Below, piece by piece: positions 55,146 to 63,941 of a stretch of 64,000 nt of DNA. Below the pieces are notes generated by a model. The model was not told where the DNA came from and searched no databases. It worked only from the letters and a program-made list of their open reading frames with translations. The first letter of the stretch is position 1. Each line of letters starts with the position of its first letter. Source of the DNA: Marinomonas lutimaris (GTDB lineage: Bacteria; Pseudomonadota; Gammaproteobacteria; Pseudomonadales; Marinomonadaceae); contig NZ_JAHLLW010000002.1 in the NCBI RefSeq assembly GCF_019426345.1, positions 370,193-434,192 of the forward strand, written 5' to 3'. The position numbers were made by a program, and so were the translations under genes.

Positions 55146-55175
55146 AAAAAAAGGCTGCATCAGCAGCCTTTTTTT
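55146..55175. terminator. Terminator upstream of the AraC gene
   Basis: AAAAAAAGGCTGC and GCAGCCTTTTTTT form a 13-bp stem with a 4-nt loop (55146-55158, 55163-55175) and T-runs on both strands. It ends the transcript of the 117-aa gene on its left-reading strand. Confidence 0.9.
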
Positions 55176-55192
55176 ATTTTACGTTTATTTAC

Positions 55193-55546
55193 TTACTTTT
55201 GCTCAGTAAAGGCAGACAACAATTCGTCTAGTGACAGATCTTCACTATCCGTATCGATGTTGTTAGCGTTTTCCATAGCTTCCGCTTGCTCTGCTTTTTC
55301 ATCAACAGGTTTTACGAAAACAAAACGACGAGGACGCACAGGTGCTGCCCCAGCTTCTTTTTCTGGAAGCAATCCTAATCGTTCAAGTTTTTTGTGCGCT
55401 TGTTCTTTGCGTTCCTTGGATTTTTTAGTTACAAAACGGCGAGTTGGTGAGGATTTACGAGCTTTGTTTTGCTCTTTCATCATCTCTTTTGAACCAGTTT
55501 TTCCAAGTTTGCCACGCATACTGCGCGATTTTTTAACACGAGCCAT
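55193..55546 (-). CDS. Basic/acidic two-part protein of unknown function
   Basis: 117 aa. Residues 1-55 are strongly basic (Lys/Arg-rich, e.g. KKSRSMRGKLGKTGSK), while residues 80-115 are acidic (DSEDLSLDELLS). There is no signal peptide and no domain I recognise. The basic half could bind nucleic acid. The 5' leader GAGAGGATATT provides a good ribosome binding site, and it is followed by a strong terminator, so it is probably a real gene. A ribosome- or RNA-associated role is only a guess. Confidence 0.6.
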   Translation of the reverse strand: MARVKKSRSMRGKLGKTGSKEMMKEQNKARKSSPTRRFVTKKSKERKEQAHKKLERLGLLPEKEAGAAPVRPRRFVFVKPVDEKAEQAEAMENANNIDTDSEDLSLDELLSAFTEQK

Positions 55547-55607
55547 AATATCCTCTCTTTATCGCGCGCATTGTAGCAGTGAATTCATGCTAGGTCATCC
55601 AGCAGAA

Positions 55608-56036
55608 CTAGCAATTTGCTTTAAAAGAACTGTGACCAGTTTTTCTTTGGTTGCCCATCGCACCAAGCAACTCTTTCACTTTAGAGGAATCACCAGACTG
55701 CAATGCCACCTCTAGATCTTTCAGTACCACGATAGTGCCATCAACCACTTTCGTGTATTCTGCTTTTTGATCTTTTAATTCATTGCCTTGCAAGTTTTCA
55801 GCCGTGAATTTATAAGGTGTTTCAGTACGTGCCTTCTCGAAGTACGTAATCAAGGTATTTGCTCGTTTAGCAGCAGATTCATTGTCACCAGACTTTACAT
55901 CTGAGGACATGGAGCGCATCTCATCTTTGATATGCTCCATGTAGCTATGCAACGTAGTATCATCACATGAAGCAGCAAATAAAGTAGATGAGCAAGAAAT
56001 AGAAATAATTGCAGCAGTAAGAAGACCTTTTTTCAT
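55608..56036 (-). CDS. Cytochrome b562-like periplasmic protein
   Basis: 142 aa. Signal peptide up to about Ala21. The rest is helical and aligns with cytochrome b562: heme-ligand Met in LHSYMEHIKDEM (Met33) and His in RKTGHSSF (His135) fall at the equivalent of Met7 and His102. No CxxCH, so any heme is non-covalent. Cys24 and the C-terminal Cys142 lie at the two ends and could form a disulfide. Start 56036 has AAGGTG at about 7 nt. Function likely electron shuttle or heme binding, unproven. Confidence 0.72.
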   Translation of the reverse strand: MKKGLLTAAIISISCSSTLFAASCDDTTLHSYMEHIKDEMRSMSSDVKSGDNESAAKRANTLITYFEKARTETPYKFTAENLQGNELKDQKAEYTKVVDGTIVVLKDLEVALQSGDSSKVKELLGAMGNQRKTGHSSFKANC

Positions 56037-56252
56037 AAATACACCTTTCATCCAAAATATTTTAAAAATGAGGCTTAACGACTCGCATAAAAACAATTCA
56101 CTTAAAATAACATGCTCGTTGAAAAAAACACCTACTATATTGTAATCGTTATAACTACTTTAACTTTGTAATCTAATTCACTAATGACATTTAAGGTGTT
56201 TGACGTGTATCTTACAAACTTTATTACCTCGTCAGATAGATTAGTCATTTGA

Positions 56253-56567
56253 ATGATAAGGGAGTTCAATATTTTTAAGTTTAGATACAAATTACTTGTT
56301 CTGTTCAGTCTAACCATAAGCAGTTTTACTTTCGCAGAATGCAGCGACTTTGACGCAAAACTTGCAGCAGACAAGGATGCGCAAAAGTACATGAGTGGAA
56401 AAACATTTAAAAATGCTTTGGTCTTAAAAAAGCACCTTCCTAGCAAAAGAAAAGAGGTCGCCAGCTATGTTTATGTCAAAGCAGACGACCTCTATTATAC
56501 GGTTTTTTCTTTAGTAGACTCTAAGTGCAAGACTAAAATCATCAAAAGAACCAATGGCAAGCACTAG
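56253..56567 (+). CDS. Small secreted protein of unknown function
   Basis: 104 aa from ATG 56253. A signal peptide ending near TFAE, then 75 mature residues, two Cys (ECSDF and DSKCKT) and a SYVYVKADDLYYTVFSL segment. No named family. The best ribosome binding site (AAGGGAG, 56258-56264) lies inside this frame and would suit an ATT start at 56271 better than the ATG. Convergent with the Lon-like gene and overlapping none of it. Confidence 0.5.
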   Translation: MIREFNIFKFRYKLLVLFSLTISSFTFAECSDFDAKLAADKDAQKYMSGKTFKNALVLKKHLPSKRKEVASYVYVKADDLYYTVFSLVDSKCKTKIIKRTNGKH

Positions 56568-56600
56568 GAAGATCTTGCAACAACTCCCTTACTTCGCCAT

Positions 56601-59090
56601 TTATTTTTTATCTTTTTCTGGCTTCTTCACTTTCTCAGATTTTTTATCTTTATCTTTTTTTGAAGATTCATTAGATTCTTCTTCAGAGTCGTCGTCTTCG
56701 TCTTCATCTTCCTCTTCTTCACCAAGCTTGGATATTTCTTCTAGTCGTTCGATTACTCGAGCAGATACCGAACCTTCTGGGTATTCACCCTCTTCATCGG
56801 CAATACCAGGCTCAATGCCAGTCAGTAAATGCAAGGCTTCGTCGGCGGTAGAGATGGCGTAAACATGGAACATCCCCGCTTGAACAGCGTCGACAATCTC
56901 GTCGCTCAACATCAAATTAACGGCATTAGATTTAGGTATAATCACACCTTGTGTGCCAGTTAATCCGCGCGCGTTACAGACATTAAAGAAACCTTCAATT
57001 TTTTCATTTACGCCACCAATGGCCTGAATTTCACCGTACTGATTTAACGAACCAGTAATAGCTAGATCCTGACGTAGAGGGACCTGAATCAATGCGGACA
57101 GCAAACAGCATAATTCTGCTGTAGAAGCACTGTCACCATCGATATAACCGTAACTCTGCTCCATAGCGATAGAAGCAGAAATATCTAATGGAAAGCGCTG
57201 AGCGTATTTATTGCCAAGATAACCAGACAAGATCAACACACCTTTAGAGTGAATATTTTGACCGAGATTTGACTCTCTTTCGATATCAATAATGCCTTTA
57301 CCGCCAGGATAAACCGTTGTGGAAATACGAGCAGGGGCACCAAAGCTACTATCACCTATCTGCATAACGGTTAAACCGTTAATTTTACCCACTGCATAAC
57401 CGTCACTTTCTAGCAACACCGTACCTTCTATGATCTCTTCAATGATTTTCTCACTGACTCGACCTGTTCGATGTTTTTTCGCTTTCAAAGCACGCGAAAT
57501 GTGGTCTGCAGTGATTTCACTGTCTTTCGCCATCTGACGAACAAAATCGGCCTCACCTAACAATTCGAACACGTCACCAATTTTTGCCGCCATTTCACGT
57601 TGATGTTCAGCTAAACGACTACTGTATTCGATCAAAGCGGCAACACCATCACGAGTTACGTTGGCGTATTCTTCTTTATCCACTCTGTCCTTCATTAGGC
57701 GAGCAAAGGACAGTTCAGAATCTTTAGAGCGTTTTAGAGTATCGTCGAAATCGACTAAGACTCGGAACATTTCCTGGAAATCAGGATCCGCATCTTGTAA
57801 CAAGTAATAAATATCACGCGCTCCGATCAATACCACTTTCACCTGTAAAGGCAAATCCTGCGGCGATAGAGTTGTGGTATTCATCAAGCCCATGTCAGCA
57901 TAAGGATGCTCAATTTTGATGGTCTTGCTCTTTAATGCACGCTTAAGAGCTTCCCATAAATAATGGTCTGTTAGCAGCTTTTCGGCGTCTAAAATTAAGT
58001 AACCACCATTGGCAGCATGCAAACTACCAGAACGAATCAAACGGTAGCTTGTTACCAACATACCTTGATCGCTACTGTGTTCTACCTGACCAAATAAGTT
58101 ACGGTAAGTAGGATGTGGCTCGTACACCACAGGCTGCCCACCATTCGTTTCGTGAGTAATAGCGATATTTGGCAAATACAGTTCTTCATAAAACTGACGA
58201 CGACCGATTTCATCCCGATTTTCAGACGCTTTATCGTCAGCCATTTGATCAATGATGGTTTTGTCTAAATCATCTCTCAATGCTTTTAAATGCGCACTAA
58301 TGTCAGCATCATCTTTGTACTTTTCAAACAACCCAGACATTAATGGGTCTAGCGCTTCTTTGACAGTATCTAAATTTAGCTGGCGAATTTGCTCATAAGT
58401 TGCGCGCTTCCATTGCGGTAAGCCCAACAACTCTTCATTAAGCAACCCTTCAAGTGTCGAAACACCTTCTTGAAATGCATCGCGCTCGTCATCGGTTAAT
58501 GCAGCAAACTCATTTTCTTCTAAAGCTTTGCCATCCTTCATAGGAGCAAAACTGACAGAAGATGCGTCACGAAACATAGCGACGCCAATTTTGCCAGACA
58601 CACGCTCTACTTTATTAATTGCTGCTTCGTATTGATCGTTAAAAGCACGGTCAATAACACTTTTCTGTTGCTGATACGTTGGGTTTTCAAAAGCCGCTGG
58701 GAAGGTAACCATCAGGCCATCAATTAACGCACGAATCTCTTTTTCAAATTCAGACGCTTGACCCGGAGAAAACTCTAATGCTTTCGGGCGATGGCTTTCA
58801 GTAAAGTTATTAATATAAGCCCATTCATTAGGTGCTGTACGGCGTTTCGCCTCACTTTTTAAGTAGCTTAATACATAAGAAGAACGACCAGTGCCTGAAT
58901 CTCCCATAGCAAAAATATTGTAGCCTGGGCGCTGCATCGCCACACCAAATTGAATGGCCTCAACCGCACGCTCTTGCCCCAAAATACCGCTGAGTGGCTC
59001 AATATCATTTAATGTTTTGAAGGTTAGGTGATCAGCAGGAACTTTGGCTGAAAGAGCTTGATACGGTAGAGAAGTAACCATGTTGGACAT
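56601..59090 (-). CDS. AAA ATPase / Lon-like S16 protease
   Basis: 829 aa. AAA-type domain with GDSGTGRSS (Walker A, with Arg in place of Lys), then a helical middle, a second ATPase-like block near GGYLILDAEKLL, and a C-terminal Lon S16 protease domain. The catalytic Ser is in DGDSASTAELC and the Lys in NEKIEGFFNVC. A long charged tail (Glu/Asp-rich, then Lys/Asp-rich) ends the protein. This is the LonB-like PF13654 type. Start 59090 has AAGGA upstream. No LonA nearby. Confidence 0.87.
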   Translation of the reverse strand: MSNMVTSLPYQALSAKVPADHLTFKTLNDIEPLSGILGQERAVEAIQFGVAMQRPGYNIFAMGDSGTGRSSYVLSYLKSEAKRRTAPNEWAYINNFTESHRPKALEFSPGQASEFEKEIRALIDGLMVTFPAAFENPTYQQQKSVIDRAFNDQYEAAINKVERVSGKIGVAMFRDASSVSFAPMKDGKALEENEFAALTDDERDAFQEGVSTLEGLLNEELLGLPQWKRATYEQIRQLNLDTVKEALDPLMSGLFEKYKDDADISAHLKALRDDLDKTIIDQMADDKASENRDEIGRRQFYEELYLPNIAITHETNGGQPVVYEPHPTYRNLFGQVEHSSDQGMLVTSYRLIRSGSLHAANGGYLILDAEKLLTDHYLWEALKRALKSKTIKIEHPYADMGLMNTTTLSPQDLPLQVKVVLIGARDIYYLLQDADPDFQEMFRVLVDFDDTLKRSKDSELSFARLMKDRVDKEEYANVTRDGVAALIEYSSRLAEHQREMAAKIGDVFELLGEADFVRQMAKDSEITADHISRALKAKKHRTGRVSEKIIEEIIEGTVLLESDGYAVGKINGLTVMQIGDSSFGAPARISTTVYPGGKGIIDIERESNLGQNIHSKGVLILSGYLGNKYAQRFPLDISASIAMEQSYGYIDGDSASTAELCCLLSALIQVPLRQDLAITGSLNQYGEIQAIGGVNEKIEGFFNVCNARGLTGTQGVIIPKSNAVNLMLSDEIVDAVQAGMFHVYAISTADEALHLLTGIEPGIADEEGEYPEGSVSARVIERLEEISKLGEEEEDEDEDDDSEEESNESSKKDKDKKSEKVKKPEKDKK

Positions 59091-59283
59091 CAATGGATTT
59101 CCTTATGTCTAACAAGCCATGCAAAAATAGGCTTGTGAAAGAAGAAGGCTCTTCTTTCAAATATTTTAAATAAATACAATACGTTGAGACTAACACTCTG
59201 ATTTCACTTCGACTATATAGAAGAGGAAATATCACTGCTTTATTAGCAAACGAACATCAGTTGCCCAACTTTTTGTTACTCGA

Positions 59284-60102
59284 TTACACTGTACCTTGGA
59301 GAAAGCTCTGTAGCTGAAGCTGCGGATCGGCTTTTCCAAAAACTCTATGGAAATTAGCAGCCGTCGCTTCTAATAAGGCTTCATAACGAATGCCTTTTAG
59401 ATCCGCCACATATTGGGCCACTTCAGAAACATACTGGGGCTCATTTTTTTTACCACGATAAGGTACGGGCGCTAAATAAGGCGAATCTGTTTCAACAATC
59501 AAAGATTCTAACGGTAGCTTGCGAACGGTTTCTTTTAGATCTTGTGCGGTTTTAAAGGTCACAATGCCAGAAATAGAAATCAGATAGTTTTCATCTAATG
59601 CCGCTTTTGCCATGTCGTAATCTTCAGTAAAACAATGCAGCACACCAGCACTATCACGATTGCCATATTGCTTAATCAAAGACAAAGTGTCTTCTTTTGC
59701 ATTTCTGGTATGAACAATCACAGGTAGGCCAAGGCTGCCAGCTGCTTTAAGGTGATGAATAAAACTCACCTTCTGGGCTTCATGAGCCTCTGCTGATGCT
59801 TCATAAAAATAATCTAAACCCGTTTCACCGATCGCGATTACTTTTGGATCAGCGGCGTACTGGCGCAGTAGATTATCGTCGGTAACAAGACCTTCACTCT
59901 GTAATGGATGAACACCGCAGCTCGCGTAGACTCCGTCACGGTTGGTAAAACCAAGCACGGTATCCATTTTGTTAAGATCGACAGAAATAGTAAGTAGCTG
60001 TCTAACGCCCTTTCGGTACGCGGCATCAATGACTGAATTTATATCATTGTTATGTGGAGCCAGATCAAGCATATCAAGATGGCAATGGGTATCAATTAAC
60101 AT
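59284..60102 (-). CDS. ycfH: TatD-family hydrolase (YcfH type)
   Basis: 272 aa. Metal-binding DTHCHLDML at the N-terminus (His-x-His intact), GETGLDYFYE, VIVHTRNAKED, VLHCFTED and ETDSPYLAPVPYRG. It is the YcfH type, which sits beside holB in many gammaproteobacteria. The second TatD-family member of this window (the other at 8763) has the degenerate first motif. Starts 7 bp downstream of holB. Confidence 0.92.
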   Translation of the reverse strand: MLIDTHCHLDMLDLAPHNNDINSVIDAAYRKGVRQLLTISVDLNKMDTVLGFTNRDGVYASCGVHPLQSEGLVTDDNLLRQYAADPKVIAIGETGLDYFYEASAEAHEAQKVSFIHHLKAAGSLGLPVIVHTRNAKEDTLSLIKQYGNRDSAGVLHCFTEDYDMAKAALDENYLISISGIVTFKTAQDLKETVRKLPLESLIVETDSPYLAPVPYRGKKNEPQYVSEVAQYVADLKGIRYEALLEATAANFHRVFGKADPQLQLQSFLQGTV

Positions 60103-60109
60103 AGTTGGT

Positions 60110-61048
60110 TTACCACTGATTCAATTCGTGTGTGAGTTGCATAATGGGGTTTAAATTTGTTTTTTTAAGGTCTGCCTTCAATTTTTGCAACGATTGATAA
60201 CGCTGCATTAGAGCTTGAATGCCTAGACGAACAATAAGGACGTCATAAATCCCCTGCAGTGCTTCATCAATAGGCGCACCAGTTGAATGGCAAATGCATT
60301 GATGGAGAATTGCCGCTAAGCCGTTGCAGTAATCTTCAATATTATTACTGTCCAGACCTTTTAATACAGCACTAACTGATACTGTTCCTCGCAGCATGCT
60401 CGTCAATTGATCTGGCAAACCCGCATATAACTGAGTCTTATTTTGCTGTTGAATCGACAGTAAGCGAAATGGTTGAGTGGTTAACCAAAACAGCGAACTC
60501 AAGGTTTCGCCATCAGGCTGCTGCAACAACCACAATTTTACTTCACTCAAACTTGGAGTTGGGACGTTCACCAATAAACAACGGCTGCGAATGGTCGGTA
60601 AAAGGCTGGTTGATTGCGAACTAGTGAGAACAAAAAAGGTTCTATCGGCAGGTTCTTCAAGCGCTTTCAACACAGCATTGGCGGCATTAATATTCATCGC
60701 TTGGGCGTGGGTAATTAATACGACTTTGTTTTGACCAACTTGGGGCTTTTGGCTAATTTGACGAACTAATAAACGGACTTGGTCGACTTTAATCGTCGCG
60801 GCCTCACCATCTAAAACGCGAAAATCAGGGTGCGTATCGGCCTGCATCAGCTGACAAGAATGGCAAGCGCCACAAGCGGCAGCCTGATCCCTTTCGCACA
60901 TTAAGTCTTTCACCATTTCATGGGCAAGTTCTTCTTGCCCAACGCCATCAGCACCAGTAATTAATAACGCATGAGAAAGGCTTTTGGTTTGTTTCAGCAC
61001 CTGAACTTGGCGCAAACACGGAATCAACCAATCAGCAATATTTGCCAT
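60110..61048 (-). CDS. holB: DNA polymerase III subunit delta'
   Basis: 312 aa. Clamp-loader subunit. The Zn module ERDQAAACGACHSCQLM lies near residues 50-70. The P-loop is degenerate (GADGVGQEELA, with Gln instead of Lys), as in E. coli delta', which does not bind ATP. AAA+ sensor-like NAANAVLKALEEPADRTFFVLTS is clear. Starts next to the tmk stop. Confidence 0.94.
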   Translation of the reverse strand: MANIADWLIPCLRQVQVLKQTKSLSHALLITGADGVGQEELAHEMVKDLMCERDQAAACGACHSCQLMQADTHPDFRVLDGEAATIKVDQVRLLVRQISQKPQVGQNKVVLITHAQAMNINAANAVLKALEEPADRTFFVLTSSQSTSLLPTIRSRCLLVNVPTPSLSEVKLWLLQQPDGETLSSLFWLTTQPFRLLSIQQQNKTQLYAGLPDQLTSMLRGTVSVSAVLKGLDSNNIEDYCNGLAAILHQCICHSTGAPIDEALQGIYDVLIVRLGIQALMQRYQSLQKLKADLKKTNLNPIMQLTHELNQW

Positions 61049-61687
61049 CTAACAGTCACCAGCCCAAGTTTTGTTTAGTTTTGCCAGCTGCTCTTCAATC
61101 TGTTTTTTGACTGATTCTAAAGACTGACTAGCATCAACAACTTTAACTCTTTTAGGGTCCGCTTTAGCTCGCTCAAGAAAACCATCACGAACTTTTTGAT
61201 GGAATGCTAGTGACTCTTTGTCTAAACGGTCTTGATGTTGACGCTGTACAACGCGTTCTTGCCCTACTTCAACAGGCACATCTAATACCAGGGTCGCATC
61301 AGGCTTATTATCGCCTACCACCCAATTTGCCAATTGATCAAGCATGGCGAGATCACCACCACGTGCTTTACCCTGGTAAACGTAACTTGAATCCAAAAAA
61401 CGATCACTGATAACCCAAACGCCTTTATTTAACTCAGGTTGGATTTTTTCCGCCAAATGTTGTGCTCTGGCAGCAAAGACAAGCAATAACTCAGTGACAT
61501 CATTCACTGCTTCTTCGCGAGGCGTCAAAATAAGCTGACGAATCTCTTCCGCGAGTGGCGTACCGCCTGGTTCACGAGTCATTATGTAGGGGATTTTTTG
61601 ATCATCTAACCATTCGCGAATAAAATGAATCGCCGTCGTTTTACCACTACCTTCTCCACCCTCAAGCGAAATAAATTTACCTCTCAT
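61049..61687 (-). CDS. tmk: Thymidylate kinase
   Basis: 212 aa. dTMP to dTDP. P-loop LEGGEGSGKTTAI near residue 8, TREPGGTPLAEEIR (DRX/TMP loop) and DRFLDSSYVYQGKARG. Length typical. Lies between mltG (12 bp) and holB (adjacent), the conserved pabC-mltG-tmk-holB order of gammaproteobacteria. Confidence 0.96.
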   Translation of the reverse strand: MRGKFISLEGGEGSGKTTAIHFIREWLDDQKIPYIMTREPGGTPLAEEIRQLILTPREEAVNDVTELLLVFAARAQHLAEKIQPELNKGVWVISDRFLDSSYVYQGKARGGDLAMLDQLANWVVGDNKPDATLVLDVPVEVGQERVVQRQHQDRLDKESLAFHQKVRDGFLERAKADPKRVKVVDASQSLESVKKQIEEQLAKLNKTWAGDC

Positions 61688-61699
61688 ACCACTATTCCT

Positions 61700-62731
61700 C
61701 TATTTCGCAATGACTGGAGTCGAACGATAGTCTTCTCGGCGTTTAAACTGATATTCTCTTACCGCTTGGTTATGCTCTTTAAGAGTACTTGAAAAAGCAT
61801 GAGTCCCATCCCCCTTAGCAACAAAATACAAGGCTTTGGTATCTCCTGGATTTAATGCCGCCTCAATGGCTGCACGGCCGACATTAGCAATCGGCGTGGG
61901 CGGTAAGCCATAAATTTTATAGGTGTTATAAGGTGATGAATCCTGCAAGCCTTTGCGCGTCAAATTACCCTTGAATAAATCACCAAGACCATAGATAACG
62001 GTAGGATCCGTTTGTAGGCGCATGCCTTTTTCTAAACGGCTAATAAATACTCTCGCTATTAATGGTCGCTCATAAGGCACGCCCGTTTCTTTCTCAATAA
62101 TAGACGCCATGATTAATGCTTCGTAAGGCGATTTATAAGGTAAATTCTCCGCTTTATCCTCCCACAAATGACTCAACGTTTGCGCCATCAGCTCATTTGC
62201 ATGTTTTAAAATACTGACGTCTGTGTCGCCTTCATGGTAGCGATAAGTATTTGCGAAGAACTGCCCTTCCGGATGCACAAGGCCAAGACCTAGCTTTTTT
62301 GCGATCTCTTCGTTAGATGCATCAAGCAAAGTCATAGTGATATTTCCACGAGCTTTCATTGCCAATAGAAAATCACGAGTTGTTTTACCTTCCAACAAAG
62401 TAATGGAATAAAAAATAGACTGACCGGAATCAAACAGGGCCATGATATCCAATAAATTCATCTCAGGTTTGATGGCATACTTACCAACCTTAGGCACCCA
62501 CTCTGAATGCAATTTCGCAACCACTCGAGTTAAATATGGATTCGCAATCAAGCCTTTTTCGCTTAGCTCATTGCCTAAACTATATGCCGTGTCTCCCGCT
62601 TTAACTTCAAACTCTTCTTTAGAGGTTATTTCGACAGGAGCCGTAATAGAATGGTAAAGGTACCCAGCCAATATAGCCGAAAGAGTAATAGATAAAAAAA
62701 CAACGCGGTAGAACCATTTAATGAACGCCAT
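61700..62731 (-). CDS. mltG: Endolytic transglycosylase MltG
   Basis: 343 aa. N-terminal transmembrane helix (residues 8-26), a LysM-like part, then the YceG domain with the catalytic Glu in IMASIIEKETGVPYERP and QTDPTVIYGLGDL. MltG cuts nascent peptidoglycan strands and ends their elongation. Overlaps pabC by 14 bp. Confidence 0.95.
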   Translation of the reverse strand: MAFIKWFYRVVFLSITLSAILAGYLYHSITAPVEITSKEEFEVKAGDTAYSLGNELSEKGLIANPYLTRVVAKLHSEWVPKVGKYAIKPEMNLLDIMALFDSGQSIFYSITLLEGKTTRDFLLAMKARGNITMTLLDASNEEIAKKLGLGLVHPEGQFFANTYRYHEGDTDVSILKHANELMAQTLSHLWEDKAENLPYKSPYEALIMASIIEKETGVPYERPLIARVFISRLEKGMRLQTDPTVIYGLGDLFKGNLTRKGLQDSSPYNTYKIYGLPPTPIANVGRAAIEAALNPGDTKALYFVAKGDGTHAFSSTLKEHNQAVREYQFKRREDYRSTPVIAK

Positions 62732-63545
62732 GCGTATCCTTAGCTTGCATTAAAACTTGTAATTTTCGAGTATGAACCCCAATGGGGAAAGATACTCCTG
62801 TAACACCAATGACTGGCACTATACCCATGAGGCTGTTAGTGATAAACACTTCATCCGCAGCCATCAGATCAGCAAGCAAAAATCGGCCAACCTGAATGGT
62901 ATAATTATATTGATGTTCAATAATGGCTTTTCGATAAGTGCCTTGCACACCAGATTGTTCAAGTGAAGGGGTGTAAATTACACCCTGTTTGCACCAAAAA
63001 AGATTACTCTGAATACACTCAACCAGCTCACGATTGCCATTCATCATAATTGCCTCAAAATCAGGCGACGATAAAAATTGCTTAGCAATCACATTCTCAA
63101 GCCGATTTAGGTGTTTCATTCCTGCAAGAAAGCGGTTGGTACTAGCCGGAACGGGAGAAACGGAGAGTAAAACGCCTTTTTCTCTATATTTCTGATAATT
63201 AGGTGCGGGTAGGATACCGATAATGATGGAATGAATACAGTTCTCAGGCGCTAAATAGCCTCTTCCACCTTCTCCTCGGCTGACAATAATTTTTACGACA
63301 GACTCTTCATTTATGAGTGACAAAACATCGGAATACAGAAAATTATACAGAGATGATTTTTGATCTGAAGAAAAAGGCATAGCAAGCTTAGAAAGCCCAC
63401 GAAAAAGACGAGAAAGGTGATCATTTATTTGCAAGAAGCACTGAGGAAAAACACGAATAGTTTCAAAAACACCATCGCCGTAAGCCAAACCACGATCAGC
63501 AACGGAAACCGAATTGTCTAATCTGTAATTGACAAACCAAGTCAT
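62718..63545 (-). CDS. pabC: Aminodeoxychorismate lyase
   Basis: 275 aa. PLP-dependent class IV enzyme: turns 4-amino-4-deoxychorismate into p-aminobenzoate for folate. The fold-type IV signature VKIIVSRGEGGRGY, the PLP-binding Lys in GMKHLNRLENV, and the terminal VFITNSLMGIVPV are visible. First gene of the cluster with mltG, tmk, holB and ycfH on the minus strand. Confidence 0.93.
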   Translation of the reverse strand: MTWFVNYRLDNSVSVADRGLAYGDGVFETIRVFPQCFLQINDHLSRLFRGLSKLAMPFSSDQKSSLYNFLYSDVLSLINEESVVKIIVSRGEGGRGYLAPENCIHSIIIGILPAPNYQKYREKGVLLSVSPVPASTNRFLAGMKHLNRLENVIAKQFLSSPDFEAIMMNGNRELVECIQSNLFWCKQGVIYTPSLEQSGVQGTYRKAIIEHQYNYTIQVGRFLLADLMAADEVFITNSLMGIVPVIGVTGVSFPIGVHTRKLQVLMQAKDTHGVH

Positions 63546-63593
63546 GGCTAAAAACTCAAAAATGAAGGTTAGCTATGATAGCGCAAAAAAGAA

Positions 63594-63669
63594 TGGCGTC
63601 CCATAGGGGGTTCGAACCCCTGTTACCGCCGTGAAAGGGCGGTGTCCTAGGCCTCTAGACGAATGGGAC
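63594..63669 (-). tRNA. tRNA-Glu (UUC), copy 1
   Basis: 76 nt including an encoded CCA. Acceptor GTCCCAT/ATGGGAC, anticodon stem CCGCC-CTTTCAC-GGCGG with anticodon UUC, and a T arm of AGGGGTTCGAACCCC style. Last tRNA of the array on the minus strand. It is identical to copy 2, and to the visible part of copy 3. Confidence 0.96.
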
Positions 63670-63678
63670 ATACAAAAA

Positions 63679-63698
63679 ACTTTCTCTTTTAAGAAAGT
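63679..63698 (-). ncRNA. 3' trailer hairpin of tRNA-Gly
   Basis: ACTTTCT/AGAAAGT, 7 bp with a 6-nt loop, its stem including the A of the CCA of tRNA-Gly. It is followed by six T residues and then tRNA-Glu copy 1. Confidence 0.55.
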
Positions 63699-63772
63699 GG
63701 AGCGGGAAACGAGGCTCGAACTCGCGACCCCAACCTTGGCAAGGTTGTGCTCTACCACTGAGCTATTCCCGC
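63698..63772 (-). tRNA. tRNA-Gly (GCC)
   Basis: 75 nt with encoded CCA. Acceptor GCGGGAA/TTCCCGC, D arm with AGCTCAGTGGTAGAGC, anticodon loop TTGCCAA reading anticodon GCC, T arm GAGTTCGAGCCTC. It lies between two tRNA-Glu genes. Confidence 0.96.
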
Positions 63773-63777
63773 ATTTT

Positions 63778-63802
63778 TATTGCTATACACTAGTTAGCAA
63801 TA
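63778..63802 (-). repeat. Hairpin just before tRNA-Gly
   Basis: TATTGCTA and TAGCAATA pair (63778-63785, 63795-63802) around a 9-nt loop, 6 nt before the mature 5' end of tRNA-Gly. Confidence 0.5.
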
Positions 63803-63825
63803 TTTTACCTTTAATAAAGGTAAAA
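63803..63825 (-). ncRNA. 3' trailer hairpin of tRNA-Glu copy 2
   Basis: TTTTACCTTT and AAAGGTAAAA pair over 10 bp with a 3-nt loop, one base away from the encoded CCA of tRNA-Glu copy 2. Confidence 0.55.
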
Positions 63826-63826
63826 G

Positions 63827-63902
63827 TGGCGTCCCATAGGGGGTTCGAACCCCTGTTACCGCCGTGAAAGGGCGGTGTCCTAGGCCTCTAGACGAATGGG
63901 AC
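63827..63902 (-). tRNA. tRNA-Glu (UUC), copy 2
   Basis: 76 nt, identical to copy 1 over its whole length, including the CCA. Confidence 0.96.
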
Positions 63903-63941
63903 ATAAACTTTTATCACACTAGCAATTTATCTTTCCTACAT

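Noticed and set aside
55257..55715. 152-codon plus-strand frame across the basic/acidic protein and cytochrome b562-like genes
   Set aside because: It spans two better-supported genes on the other strand and an intergenic gap, with no start signal.
56554..56862. Serine-rich 102-codon plus-strand frame
   Set aside because: The Ser run is the reverse complement of the acidic tail of the Lon-like protease.
63573..63867. Open frames over the tRNA array
   Set aside because: They cover tRNA-Glu and tRNA-Gly genes and their spacers; not protein-coding.
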